A DNA stretch of 64,000 nucleotides from an uncultured Tolumonas sp. (GCF_963676665.1 NZ_OY781378.1:1541655-1605654); one strand, 5' to 3'; counted from the stretch's first letter, positions 46,141 through 54,981 are shown. Program-made: numbers and translations. Notes: a model not told the origin generated them from the letters alone.

Positions 46141-47214
46141 GTGATTGAAACTGTACGCCAGCTGTTAAGTGAATTTAAACCTGCAGCCTGGGAGAAGGAT
46201 TTATTGTCGTCCGGTTTTGTAAAAAAAATCGAACTTGTTGATCGCAAACTGCATATTCATATTCAGTTACCGTTTGCCGGATCATCGTGGGGAGAAGAGA
46301 TCCAAACGCTGTTAGATGAACGCATTCGTCAGGTCGCTGATATTAGCCGGATAGATTGGCAAACCGATATCATGGTCGAAAGTATCGCCCGTCAAAATAC
46401 GGTGCCGCCCATTCCCGGGGTGCGTAATTTGATCGCCATAAGTTCTGGAAAGGGTGGTGTGGGTAAATCAACGACCGCGGTTAATCTGGCATTGGCATTA
46501 CATCAGGAAGGTGCTCGGGTTGGTTTATTAGATGCTGACATTTATGGTCCGTCGATCCCTTTATTGTTGGGCAAACCCAACGCGCATCCTGAAATTATTG
46601 ATGAAAAATACATGCGTCCAGTCAAAGCGCATTCTGTGGTATGTAACAGTATCGGCTTTTTAGTACCGGAACACGAAGCCGCTGTCTGGCGCGGCCCGAT
46701 GGCCAGTAAGGCACTGTCCCAGATTTTGTATGATACCCGTTGGGGCGAGCTGGATTATCTGATTGCAGATCTACCGCCGGGAACCGGTGATATTCAGCTC
46801 ACGATTGCGCAACAGGTGCCAACCACCGCCGCGGTGGTGATCACCACACCGCAGGATCTGGCATTAATTGATGCCCGCAAAGGGATATCCATGTTCGAAA
46901 AAGTGAATATTCCGGTGTTGGGTGTGATTGAGAATATGAGTTACCACATCTGCAGTAAATGCGGGCACAAAGAGATGATTTTCGGCGAAGGTGGCGGTAT
47001 TAAAATGGCACAGCAACAAGGTGTGCAGTTGCTGGGACAAGTGCCGTTACACATCCATATTCGTGAACAAAGCGATGATGGTGTGCCAATTGTCGTTGCT
47101 GAACCACACAGTAAACTGGCTGTTAATTATCAGAAGATCGCCCGAAAAATCGCGGCTTCGCTTTATTTTTCAGGAAAAACCGAGCCAAGCACGATTTTTG
47201 CTGTTAATCGCTAG
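46141..47214 (+). CDS. mrp: Iron-sulfur cluster carrier ATPase Mrp/ApbC
   Basis: 357 residues from GTG 46141, with AGGGGG five bases upstream; an in-frame ATG at 46114 lacks this signal. N-terminal MIP18-like domain, then a deviant Walker A P-loop (SSGKGGVGKST) and the C-terminal CxxC (CSKCGHKE) that binds the [4Fe-4S] cluster to be transferred. Similar to E. coli Mrp over its length. Lies between metG and udk. Confidence 0.93.
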   Translation: MIETVRQLLSEFKPAAWEKDLLSSGFVKKIELVDRKLHIHIQLPFAGSSWGEEIQTLLDERIRQVADISRIDWQTDIMVESIARQNTVPPIPGVRNLIAISSGKGGVGKSTTAVNLALALHQEGARVGLLDADIYGPSIPLLLGKPNAHPEIIDEKYMRPVKAHSVVCNSIGFLVPEHEAAVWRGPMASKALSQILYDTRWGELDYLIADLPPGTGDIQLTIAQQVPTTAAVVITTPQDLALIDARKGISMFEKVNIPVLGVIENMSYHICSKCGHKEMIFGEGGGIKMAQQQGVQLLGQVPLHIHIREQSDDGVPIVVAEPHSKLAVNYQKIARKIAASLYFSGKTEPSTIFAVNR

Positions 47215-47286
47215 GTAATGGCATGTTATTTCAAGCGGCAATTTATATATAATGCGCCGCTTAAAATAGCGAAAAGAGAACGATCC

Positions 47287-47931
47287 ATGTCTGATAAGCA
47301 ACCCGAGTGCGTAATTATAGGTATTGCTGGTGCATCCGCGTCAGGTAAGAGTTTGATCGCCAGAACTATCTACAATGAACTGACGGCTGAACTGGGTGAA
47401 GATCAGATTGGTGTTATCACGGAAGATTGCTATTACAAGGATCAAAGTCATCTGCCGATGTCTGAGCGGGTGAAGACAAATTATGATCACCCGAGTGCCT
47501 TCGATCATGCGCTGTTAGCTGAGCATCTGAAACAATTGATAGCAGGGAAGGCGGTTGATATTCCAACCTACTCCTATTCAGAGCATACCCGCACAGAACA
47601 AACGCTGCACTTTACCCCGAAACGGATCATTATCGTGGAAGGGATTTTGCTGCTTAACGATTCCACACTACGTAAATTGCTGAACGTCAGTATTTTTATG
47701 GATACACCATTGGATATTTGTCTGGTTCGCCGTTTAGCAAGAGACGTTCAGGAGCGTGGCAGAACCATGGACTCCGTGCTGGAACAGTATCAAAAAACAG
47801 TGCGACCAATGTTTTTGCAATTTATCGAGCCATCGAAGCAATACGCCGATATTATTATTCCCCGAGGCGGTCGTAACCGTATCGCGATTGAAATGTTGAA
47901 ATCGCGGATCCGTCATTTACTGCTGAGCTGA
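47287..47931 (+). CDS. udk: Uridine kinase
   Basis: 214 residues from ATG 47287, matching the E. coli start; the frame is open 69 bp upstream but without a good signal. It phosphorylates uridine and cytidine in pyrimidine salvage. P-loop GASASGKS at residues 15-22 and the uridine-binding [10 protein letters not shown] segment are present. 20 bp precede dcd, so the two are probably co-transcribed. Confidence 0.95.
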   Translation: MSDKQPECVIIGIAGASASGKSLIARTIYNELTAELGEDQIGVITEDCYYKDQSHLPMSERVKTNYDHPSAFDHALLAEHLKQLIAGKAVDIPTYSYSEHTRTEQTLHFTPKRIIIVEGILLLNDSTLRKLLNVSIFMDTPLDICLVRRLARDVQERGRTMDSVLEQYQKTVRPMFLQFIEPSKQYADIIIPRGGRNRIAIEMLKSRIRHLLLS

Positions 47932-47951
47932 TTATTTATTCTGGAGAAAAC

Positions 47952-48533
47952 ATGCGTCTTTGTGATCGCGACATAGAACAGCACCTTGAAGAAGGTAAAA
48001 TCGTGATTGAGCCGCGTCCTGACAGTTCACGTATTAGTGGTGTCAGTGTTGATGTGTTGCTCGGTAATGAGTTCCGGGTTTTTCAGGCTCATACCGCACC
48101 GTATATCGATTTGAGTGGTCCGAAAGAAGAAGTTTCTGCCGCCATTGATCGTGTAATGAGTGATGAAATTTATATTAACGATAGTGATGTCTTTATTCTT
48201 CACCCAGGTGAATTAGCGCTGGCGGTGACGCATGAATCAGTCACGTTGCCAGACAACATTGTCGGTTGGTTAGATGGTCGTTCTTCTTTAGCCCGACTGG
48301 GGTTGATGGTGCATGTGACGGCACATCGTATCGATCCGGGTTGGTCTGGTCGGATCGTGCTGGAGTTTTATAACGGTGGCCGTTTGCCGTTAGCGTTGCG
48401 CCCCGGCATGGTGATTGGGGCTCTGAACTTCGAGACCATGTCGGGTTCAGCCGCGCGCCCTTACAACAAACGTACCAATGCGAAATATAAAACGCAGCAA
48501 GGTGCGGTTGCCAGCCGTATCGACCAAGATTAA
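47952..48533 (+). CDS. dcd: dCTP deaminase
   Basis: 193 residues, nearly the E. coli protein. It deaminates dCTP to dUTP, the main route to dTTP in gammaproteobacteria. The trimer active-site segments [10 protein letters not shown] and [13 protein letters not shown] are present. AGGAG-like GGAGAA precedes the start; a strong terminator overlaps the stop codon. Confidence 0.96.
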   Translation: MRLCDRDIEQHLEEGKIVIEPRPDSSRISGVSVDVLLGNEFRVFQAHTAPYIDLSGPKEEVSAAIDRVMSDEIYINDSDVFILHPGELALAVTHESVTLPDNIVGWLDGRSSLARLGLMVHVTAHRIDPGWSGRIVLEFYNGGRLPLALRPGMVIGALNFETMSGSAARPYNKRTNAKYKTQQGAVASRIDQD

Positions 48534-48553
48534 AGCCCCTTTCGGGGCTTTTT
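48532..48553 (+). terminator. dcd terminator
   Basis: AAAGCCCC-TTTC-GGGGCTTTTT, starting within the stop codon. Confidence 0.9.
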
Positions 48554-48578
48554 CATTTTAACTCTCAATTCAATTAAA

Positions 48579-49319
48579 TTAAATCAGGTGAACTTGCACA
48601 CCTTGTTGTGTCAGCCATTTTAATGAGCTGTCCGGTGCATTTTTATCTGTGATCACATGTTTGATCATGGAGGTTGGGCCAATAGCTGCCGGATGAATAC
48701 GACCAAATTTACTGGAATCCGTCAGGACAAACACTTCCTGCCGTTTATTCAAAATGGCATTAGCAATATCAGCCCGCATCATGTTCCGGTTTGTAAACCC
48801 AGTCTGAGTATCAAAGCCATCAACGCCAATAAATGCTTTACTGAAATGCACGTGTTCAATACATAAACGAGTCAACGGGCCAACCAGGCTTTCGCTGCTG
48901 GTCTGATATTGACCACCTAACAATATGATTTCTGCTTTGCTGGCGCGTAGCTGGTGGGCGATATAAGAGCTTGATGTGATGATCGTGATATCGGCACGTT
49001 CTGCCAGCAACTTAGCCAACATGACGTTGACACTGCCACCCTCAATTAATACACAGTCATCACGTTTGATGAGTGAATAAGCATAACTGGCAATATCTTG
49101 TTTTACTTTACTGTTTGCCCACAAGCGATGTTCCGGGTCCTCACTGTCGAGCACGGTCGCTGCGCCATGAACCCGTTTCAAAAAACCCTGATTTTCCAGT
49201 TGTGTCAGATCTTGTCGGATCGTCACTTCAGAAACGCCTAGCTGCGTGGATAAATCAACCACACTGATCCGCCCTGAGCTGTTCACCAGCTCTAAAATCA
49301 CAGAATGTCTTGGATGCAT
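48579..49319 (-). CDS. DeoR-family transcriptional regulator, YciT-like
   Basis: 246 residues. N-terminal DeoR HTH (about residues 17-55, VVDLSTQLGVSEVTIRQDL) and a C-terminal sugar-phosphate sensor domain of the DeoRC type (VLIEGGSVN, IITSSSYIAH, AFIGVDGF). Similar along its length to E. coli YciT. The metabolite sensed is unknown. It stands alone, convergent with dcd. Confidence 0.85.
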   Translation of the reverse strand: MHPRHSVILELVNSSGRISVVDLSTQLGVSEVTIRQDLTQLENQGFLKRVHGAATVLDSEDPEHRLWANSKVKQDIASYAYSLIKRDDCVLIEGGSVNVMLAKLLAERADITIITSSSYIAHQLRASKAEIILLGGQYQTSSESLVGPLTRLCIEHVHFSKAFIGVDGFDTQTGFTNRNMMRADIANAILNKRQEVFVLTDSSKFGRIHPAAIGPTSMIKHVITDKNAPDSSLKWLTQQGVQVHLI

Positions 49320-49525
49320 AAATACTACTCGTCACTAATGTGCTCATGATACGAATGTCAGTACACTTATCTTTTTGATTATGCTGACACCCACTGCTTG
49401 TATCTGGAGTTTTTAACTTCATCAACACAAGCTCATATAACCATTTATTGCTTTTTTAAAGGTAGAGGTTGGTCAAATAAATCCGCCAACCCCTGTGATC
49501 CACTTTGCAGAAGCTTACGAAACCG

Positions 49526-50146
49526 TCAAAAATCGACATTAAATGTTTCATCTGCAAGTGATGACAAGAAGTGGTGCAGCAGATTAACGCGTTGTTCAGC
49601 CAGTAGTTGTGCCGCAGGTAATAGCAAGAAAGCGGGCAGTTCCAGCGCCCTTTCCAGCACTTTTATGGCAGTGCCGTGTGTTGCATAGCGAGTATCACGC
49701 CCGACTTTACACAGTGTGCGCATGATGCCGACCGCACCTAATTGCTCCAGCAGATCAGCGTCATGTAACAGCATGGCTTCTGGTGTAGTCGGTTGGCAAT
49801 GAGCCGCATGCTGCTCAATGGCATCAATTACCGCCGGAATTTTTTCAGCAGGGAAGTTCCACTGCTGCAATAACTCTGGAATCACTCGACAGGCATACGC
49901 CACATTATCCCAGCTTGCCAATAAAGCAGGGTTAACCGGGCGGTGGCCTTCAAATACGCCTAAATCATGCAACCAGACAGCGGCATGTAAAATATCATCA
50001 TCAAACGAAAGATGAACAGCTTGTGCCAGAGTTAACGTTAATGCATAAAGACGAGGCTGATGACTGTATTTATCGATGGGAAGAGCATGTTGAGATATGT
50101 AGGCTTCAATAGCAGAACGAAAAGCAGAATGTGCTGTGGAGGTCAT
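49526..50146 (-). CDS. HD-domain phosphohydrolase
   Basis: 206 residues from ATG 50146; the frame extends to 50182, but that region forms the azoR terminator. HD signature WLHDLGVFEG (His-Asp at about residue 70-71), preceded by a conserved His and followed by further His/Asp (EQHAAHC, LHDADLLEQLG), the arrangement of metal-dependent phosphohydrolases acting on nucleotides or related compounds. Substrate unknown. The start is weak: no good Shine-Dalgarno sequence. Confidence 0.75.
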   Translation of the reverse strand: MTSTAHSAFRSAIEAYISQHALPIDKYSHQPRLYALTLTLAQAVHLSFDDDILHAAVWLHDLGVFEGHRPVNPALLASWDNVAYACRVIPELLQQWNFPAEKIPAVIDAIEQHAAHCQPTTPEAMLLHDADLLEQLGAVGIMRTLCKVGRDTRYATHGTAIKVLERALELPAFLLLPAAQLLAEQRVNLLHHFLSSLADETFNVDF

Positions 50147-50182
50147 AAAAAATGCCGAGGAAAGAATGACTTCCCTCAGCAT
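50147..50182 (-). terminator. azoR terminator
   Basis: GCTGAGG/CCTCGGC stem (one wobble) followed by ATTTTTT on the minus strand, right after azoR and just before the HD-domain gene. Confidence 0.65.
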
Positions 50183-50190
50183 AACACTAA

Positions 50191-50796
50191 TTAATGTGCG
50201 GCAATAAACGCCTGAATAGCATTAGTGGCATCAGCCAGACCACGTTCCTGAGCTTCAGGCCCCATCGCCAATGCTTCTGCATAAGCAACAGTAATGTCTT
50301 TCAGACCTACGAAACTCAATACGGTTTGTGCATGAGCCAGCGCCAGATCAGTTGCGGTATTACGATGCGCACCACCCGTGGTGGTTACGATCAGCACTTT
50401 CTTGCCAGTCAACAAACCTTGCGGGCCGGTTTCAGTGTAAGAGAAAGTGATGCCAGCACGACAAATCAGGTCGATCCAAGTTTTCAGTTGAACTGGAATA
50501 CCAAAGTTATACATTGGCACTGCAATCGCAACGTAATCGGCTGTTTTTACTTCTTCAATCAGTGCTAAAGAAAGTTCTGCCGCCGCCTTTTGACGTTCAT
50601 TCAGTTCGCCATTACCACCCAGTGCTGCAATGATTTCGCCATCCAGCACTGGCAATGGTTCACCAGCTAAATCGCGAACAACGATGTTGTCAGCAGGGTG
50701 TTTTTGTTTCCATTCAACAGCAAAATTATCCAGCAATTTGGTTGATTGAGAGTAAGGGCCAAGAATACTTGATTGAATTACTAAAACATTGCTCAT
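50191..50796 (-). CDS. azoR: FMN-dependent NADH:quinone/azo reductase
   Basis: 201 residues, flavodoxin-like. Reduces quinones and azo compounds by a two-electron NADH-dependent ping-pong with FMN and guards against thiol stress. Segments APMYNF-like (VPMYNFGIPVQLKTWID) and TTTGG match the E. coli AzoR FMN site. GAGG lies before the start. Confidence 0.93.
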   Translation of the reverse strand: MSNVLVIQSSILGPYSQSTKLLDNFAVEWKQKHPADNIVVRDLAGEPLPVLDGEIIAALGGNGELNERQKAAAELSLALIEEVKTADYVAIAVPMYNFGIPVQLKTWIDLICRAGITFSYTETGPQGLLTGKKVLIVTTTGGAHRNTATDLALAHAQTVLSFVGLKDITVAYAEALAMGPEAQERGLADATNAIQAFIAAH

Positions 50797-51071
50797 TATT
50801 TATACCTCGGTGTGGGCATTATGTGTTGGTAGTCACTATATATTCTATTTAAAAGAAATAAATGGCATAAAATAGGCGCTATCTTTCTATTTTATAGAAA
50901 GGTTTTCCGAGGGATGGTTTATCGATGATGTGTTTAGTCAGTGCCGAAGGGTAGGTTATCCACAATTTCTGGGGATAAAAGTGGAATAAGATTGTGACAA
51001 CTTATCGAAGAGACAGATTTGATTCACCGGGACACCGTGTAAAGACGGACATCCCGGCAGTATATTACATA

Positions 51072-52268
51072 CTAATCTTGCAGCACGGCGGCCATTGAAT
51101 TGGCAACATACTCAACATTGCTGGAATTCAGGCCCGCAACACACATACGACCCGTTCTTACCAGATAAACAGCAAATTCTTCGCGTAGACGATCAACTTG
51201 CTCTGGTGTCAAACCGGTGTAGCTGAACATACCACGTTGCGTGATCATGTAACTAAAATCTTTACCGGGAACTTTTGCGGTTAAGGTTTCATACAATTTC
51301 TGGCGCATTGCTTTAATACGATCCCGCATTTCAGCGACTTCCTGTTCCCATGCTGCTCGTAACTCAGATTGCGTCAGTACAGAAGAAACGACTTGTGCGC
51401 CATGGCTTGGTGGGCTGGAGTAGATTTTACGTACCGTCAGTTTTAATTGACCTAATACGCGATCGGCTTCTTCCGCTGTTGGACAAACTACGGATAAACC
51501 ACCACAGCGTTCGCTATACAGTGACAGGTTTTTAGAGAAAGAGTTGCTGACGAAGAAACTGATATTTGCCTCGGTTAACATGCGCACGGCAAACGTATCT
51601 TCAATAATGCTGTCGCCAAAGCCCTGATAAGCGATGTCCAGGAATGGGATCAGCTCACGTTCTTTAATGACTGGCAGCAATGCTTCCCATTGTTGTGGCG
51701 AAAGATCGACACCGGTCGGGTTATGACAGCATGGGTGCAGTAACACGATGCTTTTCAGTGGCAGCGTGCGGAACATTTCCAGCATGTCGTTAAAACGAAC
51801 ACCACCGGTTGTTTCATCATAGTAAGGGTAGGTGTGTGTATTGATACCAGCACCTTGGAAAATAGCGTGGTGATTATCCCATGTCGGGTCGCTCACCCAT
51901 ACTTCACTTTGCGGGAAGTAACGGTGCAGGAAATCAGCACCTACTTTTAACGCACCTGAACCACCCAGCGTTTGAATAGTAACGATGCGGCCGGCTTTCA
52001 GTGCTGCATGATCGGCACCCCAAAGTAATTCCTGCACCGCTTTGCGATAAACAGGTGCACCTTCCATCGGTAAATAGGGGCGAGGGGTGACAGTTTGCGC
52101 TATTTCTGATTCAGCTTTTTGTACAGAACCTAAAACAGGGATCAGGCCCGCTTCATCGTAATAGATACCAATGCCGAGATTAACTTTGTGAGAGCGGGGG
52201 TCTTTTTTGAATGTGTCTACCAGCGAAAGAATAGGGTCGCCTGGGTAGATGTCTACGTGTTGAAACAT
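51072..52268 (-). CDS. tyrB: Aromatic amino acid aminotransferase
   Basis: 398 residues from ATG 52268 (GGAG ten bases upstream), matching the E. coli start; the frame is open 51 bp further. PLP-dependent class I aminotransferase: Schiff-base Lys246 in SNSFSK, HNPTG near 182, and the C-terminal substrate-binding Arg in [12 protein letters not shown] RTGRMCVAG. Transaminates phenylpyruvate and hydroxyphenylpyruvate in the last step of Phe/Tyr synthesis. It is closer to TyrB than to AspC in the segments I can compare. Confidence 0.92.
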   Translation of the reverse strand: MFQHVDIYPGDPILSLVDTFKKDPRSHKVNLGIGIYYDEAGLIPVLGSVQKAESEIAQTVTPRPYLPMEGAPVYRKAVQELLWGADHAALKAGRIVTIQTLGGSGALKVGADFLHRYFPQSEVWVSDPTWDNHHAIFQGAGINTHTYPYYDETTGGVRFNDMLEMFRTLPLKSIVLLHPCCHNPTGVDLSPQQWEALLPVIKERELIPFLDIAYQGFGDSIIEDTFAVRMLTEANISFFVSNSFSKNLSLYSERCGGLSVVCPTAEEADRVLGQLKLTVRKIYSSPPSHGAQVVSSVLTQSELRAAWEQEVAEMRDRIKAMRQKLYETLTAKVPGKDFSYMITQRGMFSYTGLTPEQVDRLREEFAVYLVRTGRMCVAGLNSSNVEYVANSMAAVLQD

Positions 52269-52406
52269 GCTGGGGAAACTCCGGCCGAATGATTTATGGA
52301 AATTATCGTAGTGAATCATCTATAGCTGAATTTATATCATAACATTTTCTGCTAAAGAGGGCGGACAGCGATCGATGTGATTTTTGTAAGATTTCATTGA
52401 TACATT

Positions 52407-52434
52407 AATGCCGATAACGCAATTTATCGGCATT
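52407..52434. repeat. 11-bp inverted repeat upstream of the recombinase gene
   Basis: AATGCCGATAA-CGCAAT-TTATCGGCATT, about 55 bp before the recombinase start. The core TGCCGATAA/TTATCGGCA recurs with another loop at 60034-60057 in the filamentous prophage. Confidence 0.7.
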
Positions 52435-52486
52435 ATGATTATCTGTTGGTATATAATTGAAATATAAGTAATTATCAGGATATTTT

Positions 52487-53785
52487 ATGCAGGACTTACC
52501 CCCCGTTATTCCATTATTTGACGCTATTCTGTATCTGGATGACGGAAACCCCAGCGTAAATCAGCATCTGGCTACAATAACCATAGATCGAGTCAATGAT
52601 GCCGCCTTAGTTTATGAGCATGCTGTTGATTGGCTTTCTGAACAGCGCTTTAACGAGAACAATTACAAAACCTATCGCAGCGAATTAACCACGTTTTTAC
52701 ATTGGTGTTTTGATGTGGAAGGTATTTCTTTGGCCGAAATTAACCGTCGGATGATGAATCGTTATGTTGAGTATTGCCTGGATCCTCCGGCTGAGCTGAT
52801 TGCATATCGCAATGTTGCACAATTTGTCACCATTAAAGAGTGGGGTGAGCGAGCGCCTAATCCGCAATGGCGTCCTTTTTTGGGCAAAAAAGAGCATGGC
52901 CAGACATTACCATATCGTCTCAGCGATAAGGCGTTAAAAACCAAAATTGCCATATTATCTGCATTTTACGGTTATTTGATTAACGAAGAATATACCGAAC
53001 GTAACCCGGCTATGATGTGGATGCGCCATAGCCGATTTGCATCACAACCGCTGAGAATTCAAGGGTTAGATGATGATGAAAACATCAAATCATTCAGTGA
53101 ATTACAGTGGTCTTACGTGATGTCTGCGGCAGAAAAACTGGCTAATGAGCAGCCGGAACAACATGAACGGACGCTCTTTTTAGTCAGCTTAATGTATAGC
53201 TGTTATCTGCGTATTTCAGAGGTAGCTGCCAGGCCTGGTTTTTCACCGGTTATGGGGCAATTTCGGCGTGATAACCATACCGGCGTCTGGGGCTTTTTTA
53301 TTCCCGTTAGCAAAGGTGGCAAACGCAGAACGGTTGCAGTTTCAAATCAGTTAATTACTGCGTTACAACGTTATCGAGCATATTTGGGCTTATCAGCATT
53401 GCCAGCACCGAATGAAAGCATTCCATTATTTATGCGTCATAAAGCAGCTGGCCGTGGTCGTGATGTCGGGTTGCGGAATGCTAATCTTGGGATCCGCCAG
53501 ATCCGTGATGAAATCAATTATCTGATCCAGACTGCAGCAGATCTGGCGTTGGAAGATGGTTTTGAACAAGACGCTCAGGAAATACGGCAAATGACGCCAC
53601 ACAGTATTCGTCATACTGGCATTACGCATGACATCAATTTAAATGGCCGACCGTTAGCGCATGTGCAAGCGGATGCCGGACATGACAGCATTGACACAAC
53701 ATCACAATATTTACATGTCAGTAAAACTGAACGGCATGAAACTGCAGCCAGAAAACAAATTAACCGTTTGAGCGGTATTGAGTGA
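52487..53785 (+). CDS. Tyrosine recombinase adjacent to dif (unassigned)
   Basis: 432 residues, longer than XerC/XerD (~300). All catalytic residues are present: Arg242 (LRISEVAA), Lys276 (VSKGGKRRTV), His372-x-x-Arg375 (HSIRHTG), His399 and nucleophile Tyr408. N-terminal SAM-like core-binding domain at about residues 35-175. AGGA lies before ATG 52487. It ends about 70 bp from the dif-like site at 53852. It may be an ordinary chromosomal integrase-family gene, a relic of a mobile element, or a recombinase acting on a nearby site; its substrate is unknown. The filamentous phage itself would use host XerC/XerD, so this is probably not its integrase. Confidence 0.8.
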   Translation: MQDLPPVIPLFDAILYLDDGNPSVNQHLATITIDRVNDAALVYEHAVDWLSEQRFNENNYKTYRSELTTFLHWCFDVEGISLAEINRRMMNRYVEYCLDPPAELIAYRNVAQFVTIKEWGERAPNPQWRPFLGKKEHGQTLPYRLSDKALKTKIAILSAFYGYLINEEYTERNPAMMWMRHSRFASQPLRIQGLDDDENIKSFSELQWSYVMSAAEKLANEQPEQHERTLFLVSLMYSCYLRISEVAARPGFSPVMGQFRRDNHTGVWGFFIPVSKGGKRRTVAVSNQLITALQRYRAYLGLSALPAPNESIPLFMRHKAAGRGRDVGLRNANLGIRQIRDEINYLIQTAADLALEDGFEQDAQEIRQMTPHSIRHTGITHDINLNGRPLAHVQADAGHDSIDTTSQYLHVSKTERHETAARKQINRLSGIE

Positions 53786-53851
53786 TTTCATTTTGTAGAC
53801 CAACAACGGCGATTAGCGGCGTTGTTGGCGTCAATATTAGAAGTATAGTTA

Positions 53852-53883
53852 ATTTCGCATAATGTACCGGGATTATGTTTTGA
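53852..53883 (+). other. Left prophage junction: dif-like XerC/XerD site (attL)
   Basis: XerC arm ATTTCGCATAA, centre TGTACCGGGA, XerD arm TTATGTTTTGA. It compares with E. coli dif arms GGTGCGCATAA and TTATGTTAAAT. From C53856 rightward the sequence repeats at 60084, while the left flank differs, so the chromosome-phage boundary lies in the XerC arm. Confidence 0.85.
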
Positions 53884-53885
53884 AG

Positions 53886-53930
53886 TGGCGGGGGATAATC
53901 GCAAACCCCCGCCAATGCTCGCTTGCGAGC
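53886..53930 (+). other. Two hairpins between the attP arms
   Basis: TGGCGGGGG/CCCCCGCCA (9 bp, 11-nt loop, 53886-53914) and GCTCGC-TT-GCGAGC (53917-53930). They would form in single-stranded phage DNA and may be part of the folded attP or a replication or packaging signal. Repeated at 60114-60158. Confidence 0.7.
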
Positions 53931-53932
53931 CT

Positions 53933-53961
53933 ATTTAACATCAATCCGCATTGTGCGTAAT
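53933..53961 (-). other. Second, inverted dif-like site (attP2)
   Basis: Read on the minus strand: XerC arm ATTACGCACAA, centre TGCGGAT, XerD arm TGATGTTAAAT. The XerC arm can pair, with one G-T, with the first site's arm at 60080-60090, the arrangement of CTX phage attP1/attP2. Confidence 0.75.
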
Positions 53962-53994
53962 GACCATTAATATGTTAAATGGAGTGGGGGATTT

Positions 53995-54162
53995 ATGAAG
54001 TCATATTTAATCATTCTCGATCATCCATTTTTTGATGCTCGTAAGCGTTTAGACCGTATGCCTGATAGACATTGGGCTATGAAATCAGCTTCTTTGAAGT
54101 ATATGTTATGGCGAGTCCAGCGATTGAAAGCTGATTTAAATCGAAATTCATCTGATTTTTGA
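53995..54162 (+). CDS. Small basic inovirus protein, 55 aa (copy 1)
   Basis: ATG 53995 preceded by GGAGTGGGGG. The product is Lys/Arg-rich (RKRLDRMPDRH, VQRLKADLNR) without a membrane segment. First plus-strand gene after the att region. Not recognised; perhaps a DNA-binding or regulatory protein. Confidence 0.55.
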   Translation: MKSYLIILDHPFFDARKRLDRMPDRHWAMKSASLKYMLWRVQRLKADLNRNSSDF

Positions 54163-54201
54163 CCGCTCAAAACGGTTATTTCGTGCGGTTAAGGGGGATT
54201 T

Positions 54202-54321
54202 ATGGATTATTTCTTAGCATCGCTTGGGGTTGGCTCTGTTCTTTATTTTATCTGTTGGGTCCTTTTTTTTATTGACCACACAAAACGGTTATTTTGTGCG
54301 CTTTCAAATTTGACTCAATAA
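54202..54321 (+). CDS. Small membrane protein, 39 aa (copy 1)
   Basis: ATG 54202 preceded by AAGGGGG. A single hydrophobic helix (FLASLGVGSVLYFICWVLFF) followed by a short polar tail. A terminator starts at its stop. Not recognised; could be a minor virion or host-modifying membrane protein. Confidence 0.5.
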   Translation: MDYFLASLGVGSVLYFICWVLFFIDHTKRLFCALSNLTQ

Positions 54322-54347
54322 AAGCCGGATTTTTATCCGGTTTTTTT
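54320..54347 (+). terminator. Terminator after the small membrane protein gene (copy 1)
   Basis: CCGGAT-TTTT-ATCCGG followed by seven T. Confidence 0.85.
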
Positions 54348-54413
54348 GTGTCCGACAAACGTAGTGCGTCAGGCTTTTTATGTCATCGGTCATCAAAAAT
54401 ATTGCCTAGGAAT

Positions 54414-54632
54414 TTAAAAAGCGTGAAAACCATATTTAAACAAAATCAATACAGCAATGATTTTTGCAGCGTTTCGGACTACGACACCAACTGTTAGCTT
54501 TTCGTGTTTCTTGTTAGCTTGTGTTTCTGCATACCCATTATTAGTTTTATTTCTTCTGAATTCTTTGGGGTTGTAGATGTAGTCTTTTTTCTTGGCCACT
54601 TTTGCCTCGGCGGTGTCGGTTGGGGAGTACAC
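54414..54632 (-). CDS. Lys-rich protein with C-terminal membrane helix, 72 aa (copy 1)
   Basis: GTG start at 54632. Hydrophilic, Lys/Asn-rich first 50 residues, then one hydrophobic segment (VVVRNAAKIIAVLILFKYGF). No recognised family. It shares the minus strand with the RHH gene. A 25-bp inverted repeat overlaps its start, which leaves the true start uncertain. Confidence 0.5.
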   Translation of the reverse strand: MYSPTDTAEAKVAKKKDYIYNPKEFRRNKTNNGYAETQANKKHEKLTVGVVVRNAAKIIAVLILFKYGFHAF

Positions 54633-54650
54633 TACCTTTAATAGTGTACT
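54626..54650. promoter_or_regulatory. Inverted repeat over the 72-aa gene start (copy 1)
   Basis: AGTACACTA-CCTTTAA-TAGTGTACT, perfect 9-bp arms. It could be an operator for the RHH protein or a translation-blocking hairpin. Repeated at 60854-60878. Confidence 0.6.
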
Positions 54651-54675
54651 CTGGTGTCATATTGACACTTTTTTA

Positions 54676-54876
54676 TCAATCGAGGTCTATTTCCCCTCGT
54701 TTGTTGATTTTTGTTCTTGTTATCGCTTTTTTAAGTATCACATGGACCAATTCTGATTCCTGTATCGGTGCAAGCTCTTGATTAATAAGTATTTTATTTA
54801 ATTCTCTGCATTTCAATTCAATTTCTCTCTGTTCGTCTTTTGTTAACCTGACGTTGGTTGGCATGTTGTTGCTCAT
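54676..54876 (-). CDS. Ribbon-helix-helix repressor candidate (copy 1)
   Basis: 66 residues with the RHH/Arc-like pattern: a strand TNVRLTKDE, then helix 1 (EQREIELKCRELNKILI) and helix 2 (ESELVHVILKKAI). It is divergent from the replication gene, with repeated TGTGTGCAT elements in the 110-bp gap, so it probably represses the replication promoter and plays the part of the lysogeny repressor (RstR-like role, different fold). AGAGGA lies before the start. Confidence 0.75.
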   Translation of the reverse strand: MSNNMPTNVRLTKDEQREIELKCRELNKILINQELAPIQESELVHVILKKAITRTKINKRGEIDLD

Positions 54877-54900
54877 TTATTGTTCATTCCTCTCTTAATT

Positions 54901-54981
54901 ATACATGTGTGCATGTTGACATGTTTAAAGCACACGCGTATACATGTGTGCATAATATCTATATGTGTGCATGGGTGCATG
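54901..54981. promoter_or_regulatory. Iterated ATACATGTGTGCAT repeats (copy 1)
   Basis: ATACATGTGTGCAT at 54901 and 54940, a close copy CTATATGTGTGCAT at 54959 and a partial GGGTGCATG at 54973, all between the RHH gene and the replication gene. They are likely repressor operators, or iterons for replication. Repeated at 61129-61209. Confidence 0.7.

Noticed and set aside
54294..54497. 67-codon plus-strand frame overlapping the terminator and the 72-aa minus gene
   Set aside because: Begins just before a strong terminator and lacks a ribosome site.
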